This document shows, piece by piece, positions 60,748-64,000 of a stretch of 64,000 bases of DNA; position 1 is the first letter of the stretch, and every line of letters starts with the position of its first letter. Position numbers and translations under genes: made by a program. This stretch comes from an uncultured Selenomonadales bacterium (GTDB lineage: Bacteria > Bacillota > Negativicutes > Selenomonadales > Selenomonadaceae), in NCBI GenBank assembly GCA_900315155.1, contig OMYB01000003.1, forward strand, positions 156,597 to 220,596, given 5' to 3'. Under the pieces are notes generated by a model. The model saw nothing but the letters and a program-made list of their open reading frames with translations, was not told the DNA's origin and did no database searches.

Positions 60748-60790
60748 TTTCCTCCAGTAAGTATCATCATGTAATATCTACTGGAGGAAA
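60748..60790. repeat. 12-bp perfect inverted repeat
   Basis: TTTCCTCCAGTA and TACTGGAGGAAA are exact inverse complements separated by 19 bases. It lies downstream of the DUF4143 gene (minus strand) and far upstream of tpsB. No T run follows on the minus strand, so it is not a typical terminator. Confidence 0.65.
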
Positions 60791-60833
60791 TCAACAACTT
60801 GTCACGTCATCAGTATTGGGAAACTATCGCAAA

Positions 60834-62183
60834 TCACTTAGCGATGCTGGCGCTATCTCGCAAAGTCATCCCCATAAGCCTATCCGCCTGATCAACCATG
60901 AACAACGGGATATTTAATACGCCATCATCCAGACGTAAATTATTCATAGAAAATCTTACCCTCAGCTTCGTCTGGGAAGCAAATGTCTCAGCATACTTCT
61001 TGAGACTGCGACTCTTGATATTCGTATCGGACTTGACTTCGATGGGAATGATATCATTTTCTCGCTGAACGATGAAATCCACTTCATAGGACGGATTAAT
61101 CCTCGACCAGTAATGTGGATCCGCATCAAACTGAGGAACAAGGGACTGCAGGACAAAGTTCTCAGTCAAAGCTCCCTTAAACTCTGTGAAGAGCCTATTC
61201 CCTTCCCGGAATGCCACCGGATCTAATCGGGCCAGTCTTCTCAACACGCCTACATCAGCCAGATATATCTTAAAAGCACTTAAATCCTCATAGCCTGACA
61301 TGGGAAGTCCCGGTGAGTTTATCCTGAAAATCTTATACACCAAAGCGGCATTGACCAGCCACTCCAAAGCATCTTCATATTCCCTTGCGCGTGCGCCTTC
61401 TTTTACCACATTGTACAGGAATTTCTTATTTTCGCGCGCCAACTGTGACGGCATAGAATTCCATATGCGAGCCAGCTTAGGATATTCCTTGGGTTCCGGG
61501 TGCTTCATGAAGTCCCTCTCGTAAGCAGTGATAATGTCCATAAGTGTTGACTGGACCTGCCCAACAGACTTTGTTTCGACCCAGCGGCTGACAACTTCCG
61601 GCATACCACCAGTTATAAAATACATTTTCAACTTCTCAGCCAAAGGATTGAAAAAAGCATCAGGAATTGGCGATATTTCATCCACCTGCTCCATATACGC
61701 AGCAAGGTTGGCGCTACCACTGGCCACAAGGAACTCATGGAAAGTCATGGGGTATATGGTTAAAAATTCCACCTTCCCCACTGGAAAAGATGATGGCTTT
61801 GCCAGCGTTATTCCCAGCAGTGAGCCTGCACTGGCCACATGATATTCCGGTGCGTTCTCGCAGAAGTATTTCAGTGAATTCAATACTTCCGGGCAGTCCT
61901 GAACCTCGTCAAAGATAAGCAGCGTCTTACCGGGGATAATTTCCTGACCACCTGCCATAGCCAGATTAGGGATGATGCGACGTATATCCTTGGTGCTGAT
62001 AAAGAAATCTCGATACTCCGGGTTTTCATCGAAATTGAAATAAGCAATATTGTCATAGTAGCGGCGCCCAAATTCCTTGAGGAGCCAAGTCTTGCCCACT
62101 TGGCGTACACCTTTCACTATCAGTGGTTTCCGATATGGAGATTCTTTCCAGGCCACCAACCTCTCCATAGCTAATCTTTCCAT
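60834..62183 (-). CDS. AAA ATPase with DUF4143 nuclease-like domain
   Basis: 449 residues. The AAA_14 domain has VKGVRQVGKTWLLKEFG (P-loop about 25-40) and TLLIFDEVQDCPEVL (Walker B). The C-terminal DUF4143 region has LTENFVLQSL, then SYEVDFIVQRENDIIPIEVK, a PD-(D/E)XK-like ExK site. This common family in anaerobes has no known reaction and is suspected to be mobile or defence-linked. The ribosome site is GAGGTGAG. It has its own strong promoter. Confidence 0.88.
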   Translation of the reverse strand: MERLAMERLVAWKESPYRKPLIVKGVRQVGKTWLLKEFGRRYYDNIAYFNFDENPEYRDFFISTKDIRRIIPNLAMAGGQEIIPGKTLLIFDEVQDCPEVLNSLKYFCENAPEYHVASAGSLLGITLAKPSSFPVGKVEFLTIYPMTFHEFLVASGSANLAAYMEQVDEISPIPDAFFNPLAEKLKMYFITGGMPEVVSRWVETKSVGQVQSTLMDIITAYERDFMKHPEPKEYPKLARIWNSMPSQLARENKKFLYNVVKEGARAREYEDALEWLVNAALVYKIFRINSPGLPMSGYEDLSAFKIYLADVGVLRRLARLDPVAFREGNRLFTEFKGALTENFVLQSLVPQFDADPHYWSRINPSYEVDFIVQRENDIIPIEVKSDTNIKSRSLKKYAETFASQTKLRVRFSMNNLRLDDGVLNIPLFMVDQADRLMGMTLRDSASIAK

Positions 62184-62226
62184 GTACTCACCTCATTATA
62201 TATAAAAATGTGATTTTATACACATA

Positions 62227-62255
62227 ATTATATATTTTTTTGTGCATAAAGGCAA
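62227..62255 (-). promoter_or_regulatory. promoter of the DUF4143 gene
   Basis: Minus-strand TTGCCT (62250-62255) and TATAAT (62227-62232) have a 17-base spacer, about 45 bases before the start codon, in very AT-rich DNA. Confidence 0.75.
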
Positions 62256-62325
62256 TGAATCAATGTCTCCATTTCGAAAAAGAAAAAGCTGTCCTTGGAC
62301 CGATTTTACGAAATGCATACTGCAA

Positions 62326-62907
62326 TCATCTAGCATGTTGCTGAGCTCTCACAGCCTGCACAGCCCGAAGTACCGTTGACCTGCTAAGGCCCGTGGCGTC
62401 GCAAGCTTCTTTGTAACTATGGCCATTGCGAATCATGGCCACAGCAGCATCTTTCCGAGCCTTTGGAAGCGGACGCCGCCCTTCCCGATAGCCAGCATGC
62501 GTCCTGGCCACTTCCCTGCCGGCCTGTGTGCGCTCGACAATAAGATCTCGTTCAAATTCTGCGAAAGCCAGCAAAACATTCGTCATCAATTTGCCAGTTG
62601 TAGAAGAATCCAGTACACCAATGTTCAGTATATGAACAGCCACTCCACGTTCCTGCAAGTTGCTAATGACTGCTGCACCCTCGCCAGCCGTCCTTGCGAT
62701 CCTATCCAATTTAGCAGCCATCAGCGTATCTCCTGCTGCTATATGTTCCAGTAAAGCATCCAGACGAGGCCGTTGCATAGTAGTGCCAGTATACTGCTCC
62801 TTGATAACCATATCAGCACCGGCAGCCAGCATGGCCTTCTCCTGAACTTCTAAGCCATTGCCCTCCAACTGTTTCTTCGTTGACACCCGAGCATAACCAT
62901 AAATCAT
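62326..62907 (-). CDS. serine recombinase (resolvase/invertase family)
   Basis: 193 residues. The N-terminal catalytic domain starts IYGYARVSTKKQ with the nucleophile Ser (about residue 9). AAKLDRIARTAGEG and FAEFERDLIVERTQAG are typical resolvase helices. The C-terminal HTH (about 150-190) is NGHSYKEACDATGLSRSTVL. It is the size of Tn3-type resolvases and invertases. GGAGTGAAAATAG precedes the ATG. No res site or invertible segment was identified. Confidence 0.92.
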   Translation of the reverse strand: MIYGYARVSTKKQLEGNGLEVQEKAMLAAGADMVIKEQYTGTTMQRPRLDALLEHIAAGDTLMAAKLDRIARTAGEGAAVISNLQERGVAVHILNIGVLDSSTTGKLMTNVLLAFAEFERDLIVERTQAGREVARTHAGYREGRRPLPKARKDAAVAMIRNGHSYKEACDATGLSRSTVLRAVQAVRAQQHAR

Positions 62908-63025
62908 CTATTTTCACTCCTATCATTCTGAACATATATTTTGACGCCAATGGAAGGCAGATAGCTCCGTAGAGCTCCGTCTGCCACAAAACTTTCAATA
63001 TTTGACGCATCCCCTGCGGGGACAA

Positions 63026-63523
63026 TCACTCCTTTAGAATCCGTCCAACCGTATTGGTTGAGATTTTGAAAAAATCAGCCGTCCCCCTATATGTATGGCC
63101 ATCATTATAGTATGCCTTAACCTTCGCCCTAAAATCGGCATCATATTTTTCTGGACGCCCTGCCTTCGGCATGTCTGCCAAGCCCTGCTCTAATTCATCT
63201 AAACGATCCTGCAGGCACTGCAGCATTTCATCAAGCTCTTCATTTTTCTCCTGAAGCTTGTCTCTTTCTTTTTCTGTCTCAGTAAGTTGTCGCTCCATAT
63301 CAATTATTCTGCTGTTAAACCAGCCAATATCTGTCTTATTGATTATATCCAGCTGCAATTTCTCTACAGCTTCCAACTGCTTATTGAGCGGACTGTTAGC
63401 CTTTTCCAAATTATAACGTCTGTTTAGCATGATGACAGCCTCAACCAAAGAATCCTTTGGCAAAGCTGCCAGTCCTGCTCTATTTCCCGCTTTTGCCATC
63501 TGCATGATTTCCTTCAAATCCAT
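63026..63523 (-). CDS. coiled-coil protein with C-terminal helix-turn-helix
   Basis: 165 residues from MDLKEIMQMAKAG (AAGGAGC upstream). A helical start is followed by a long coiled coil (about 60-115, RQLTETEKERDKLQEKNEEL). The C-terminal HTH is ADFFKISTNTVGRI, which resembles the HTH at the end of the neighbouring recombinase (YRGTADFFKISTNTV against YKEACDATGLSRSTV). It is probably a DNA-binding regulator or recombination accessory factor. Repeated ATCGATAAATTAT elements surround its promoter, so it may regulate itself. Not assigned to a named family. Confidence 0.7.
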   Translation of the reverse strand: MDLKEIMQMAKAGNRAGLAALPKDSLVEAVIMLNRRYNLEKANSPLNKQLEAVEKLQLDIINKTDIGWFNSRIIDMERQLTETEKERDKLQEKNEELDEMLQCLQDRLDELEQGLADMPKAGRPEKYDADFRAKVKAYYNDGHTYRGTADFFKISTNTVGRILKE

Positions 63524-63540
63524 TTTTGCTCCTTGTCTCA

Positions 63541-63604
63541 ATAATTTATCGATTCAATTATACTACATGACGATCCTTTTGTGAATCGATAATTTATCGA
63601 TTTG
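63541..63604 (-). promoter_or_regulatory. promoter with two operator-like repeats
   Basis: Minus-strand TTCACA (63580-63585) and TATAAT (63557-63562) have a 17-base spacer. The sequence ATCGATAAATTAT plus CGATTC or TGAG occurs on both sides: AATCGATAAATTATCGATTC overlaps the -35 and AATCGATAAATTATTGAG directly follows the -10. Confidence 0.75.
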
Positions 63605-63989
63605 TCGTTTCCTTTTGAATCAAAAAAATCGGCGATGCTCATTACACCGCCGAATCTTCTGCTACTCATAGCTAAAAACAATCATTTGTCATGCTCTTCT
63701 CCTGCAGCCAACGGCAGTTCAATGAGCGGCAGCGAATGACAAAATGACATCCCTGCGCGGATAGTCCATCTTCAATTTGAAGAAGATGCATTTTCCCGTT
63801 GCTGGTCTTTCCGAGTTTCTCCACCGAGAAACTCCTAAGTGAACATGGAAACACAAGTTAACGGGGTGCGGCTCACGTATGTTGGCATTATAGCGACCTA
63901 TCCCCGTGTGTTAGCATAGTTGTCAGTGAAACCTAAAACCTTTTGTGGTACGATGTAGGCACCACGAAATGCGAAAGGAATGACAACCA
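63605..63989. other. intergenic region left of a plus-strand gene
   Basis: 385 bases. It contains the minus-strand terminator at 63622-63653. Near 63885-63935 there is plus-strand sequence with TTAGCATAGTTGTCAGTG that could be the end of a mobile element. A 60-codon minus-strand frame at 63672-63854 lacks family features and is not called. Confidence 0.5.
63622..63653 (-). terminator. minus-strand terminator
   Basis: On the minus strand TCGGCG and CGCCGA pair in a 6-bp stem with a 13-base loop, followed by seven T. No recognised gene lies just upstream within the window. Confidence 0.5.
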
Positions 63990-64000
63990 TGCAATACAGT
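63990..64000 (+). CDS. first codons of a plus-strand gene (partial)
   Basis: ATG CAA TAC AGT (M-Q-Y-S) is preceded by GAAAGGAATGACAACC, a good ribosome site. Only four residues are visible, so no product can be named. Upstream sequence looks like a possible mobile-element end, so a transposase is a guess. Confidence 0.4.

Larger units (their letters stand above)
60445..60833. other. intergenic region between tpsB and the DUF4143 gene
   Basis: 389 bases without a convincing gene. The left part is the tpsB leader and promoter. The middle (60540-60745) is AT-rich with no recognised element. A 12-bp inverted repeat lies at 60748-60790. Confidence 0.7.

Noticed and set aside
60503..60917. Plus-strand frames upstream of tpsB
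   Set aside because: They overlap the tpsB promoter and the DUF4143 gene end, lack ribosome sites and show no protein-like features.
63672..63854. 60-codon minus-strand frame
   Set aside because: No ribosome site, no recognisable domain and atypical composition.

Overview
The window looks like the chromosome of an anaerobic, diderm Firmicute of the class Negativicutes, most likely Selenomonadaceae (Selenomonas or Mitsuokella-like). Three things point there. A Gram-positive-type ctsR-mcsA-mcsB-clpC-radA heat-shock operon sits beside outer-membrane machinery (a TpsB transporter with a 4,616-residue TpsA exoprotein, and a broken autotransporter). There is a biotin-dependent methylmalonyl-CoA decarboxylase operon with a CoA transferase, as expected for succinate-to-propionate fermentation. 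A Rex redox regulator lies next to that operon. Nearly every gene is on the minus strand, and the left two thirds is GC-rich. The species is an inference; no rRNA is present.

Layout, left to right. 1-0.9 kb: the 5' part of a DUF445 membrane protein and a tRNA-Leu(UAG). 0.9-11.7 kb: a minus-strand series with a polysaccharide deacetylase, a zinc-ribbon membrane protein plus SPFH protein pair (YdjG/YdjI-like), three translationally coupled signalling genes that all carry internal in-frame deletions, a 5'-nucleotidase, a DUF4337 protein, an unknown protein and a clostripain-family lipoprotein. 11.8-18.8 kb: a decayed patch with a truncated LytTR regulator and a broken GHKL sensor kinase on the plus strand, an intact D,D-carboxypeptidase, and an autotransporter pseudogene with several frameshifts. 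Two copies of a GTACAAAATTGGGT/TTGACA sequence bracket this patch; one copy is part of a perfect 26-bp palindrome. 19-26 kb: hicAB, then ctsR-mcsA-mcsB-clpC-orf46-radA. 26-29.3 kb: an intact pair of a membrane-anchored BMP-type binding protein and a hybrid histidine kinase, the full-length paralogue of the collapsed pair at 4.6-6 kb. 29.4-33.3 kb: the methylmalonyl-CoA decarboxylase genes and a succinate-type CoA transferase. 33.4-39.6 kb: valS-folC-O-antigen-ligase-like-rex. 39.7-42 kb: a small unknown gene and a DUF1703 ATPase/nuclease. 42-60.5 kb: a two-partner secretion locus (tpsB then tpsA) followed by an IS4-family element that cuts off a second adhesin remnant. 60.8-64 kb: a DUF4143 ATPase, a serine recombinase, a coiled-coil HTH protein with repeated operator-like sites, and the first codons of a plus-strand gene.

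How the genes work together. The mmd/CoA-transferase block converts succinate to propionate with CoA recycling and probably contributes to Na+ energetics, although the membrane beta subunit is not in this window. Rex and an 18-bp TTGT-N10-ACAA palindrome upstream of the CoA transferase suggest NADH-linked control. CtsR represses the protein-quality operon (McsB arginine kinase marks clients, ClpC unfolds them). TpsB exports the giant adhesin. The most notable features are the run of in-frame deletions in coupled signalling genes at 4.6-6.8 kb, the bracketed decay zone at 11.8-19 kb, and small or easily missed genes (a 51-residue Mmd subunit and a 46-residue membrane protein inside the clpC operon).
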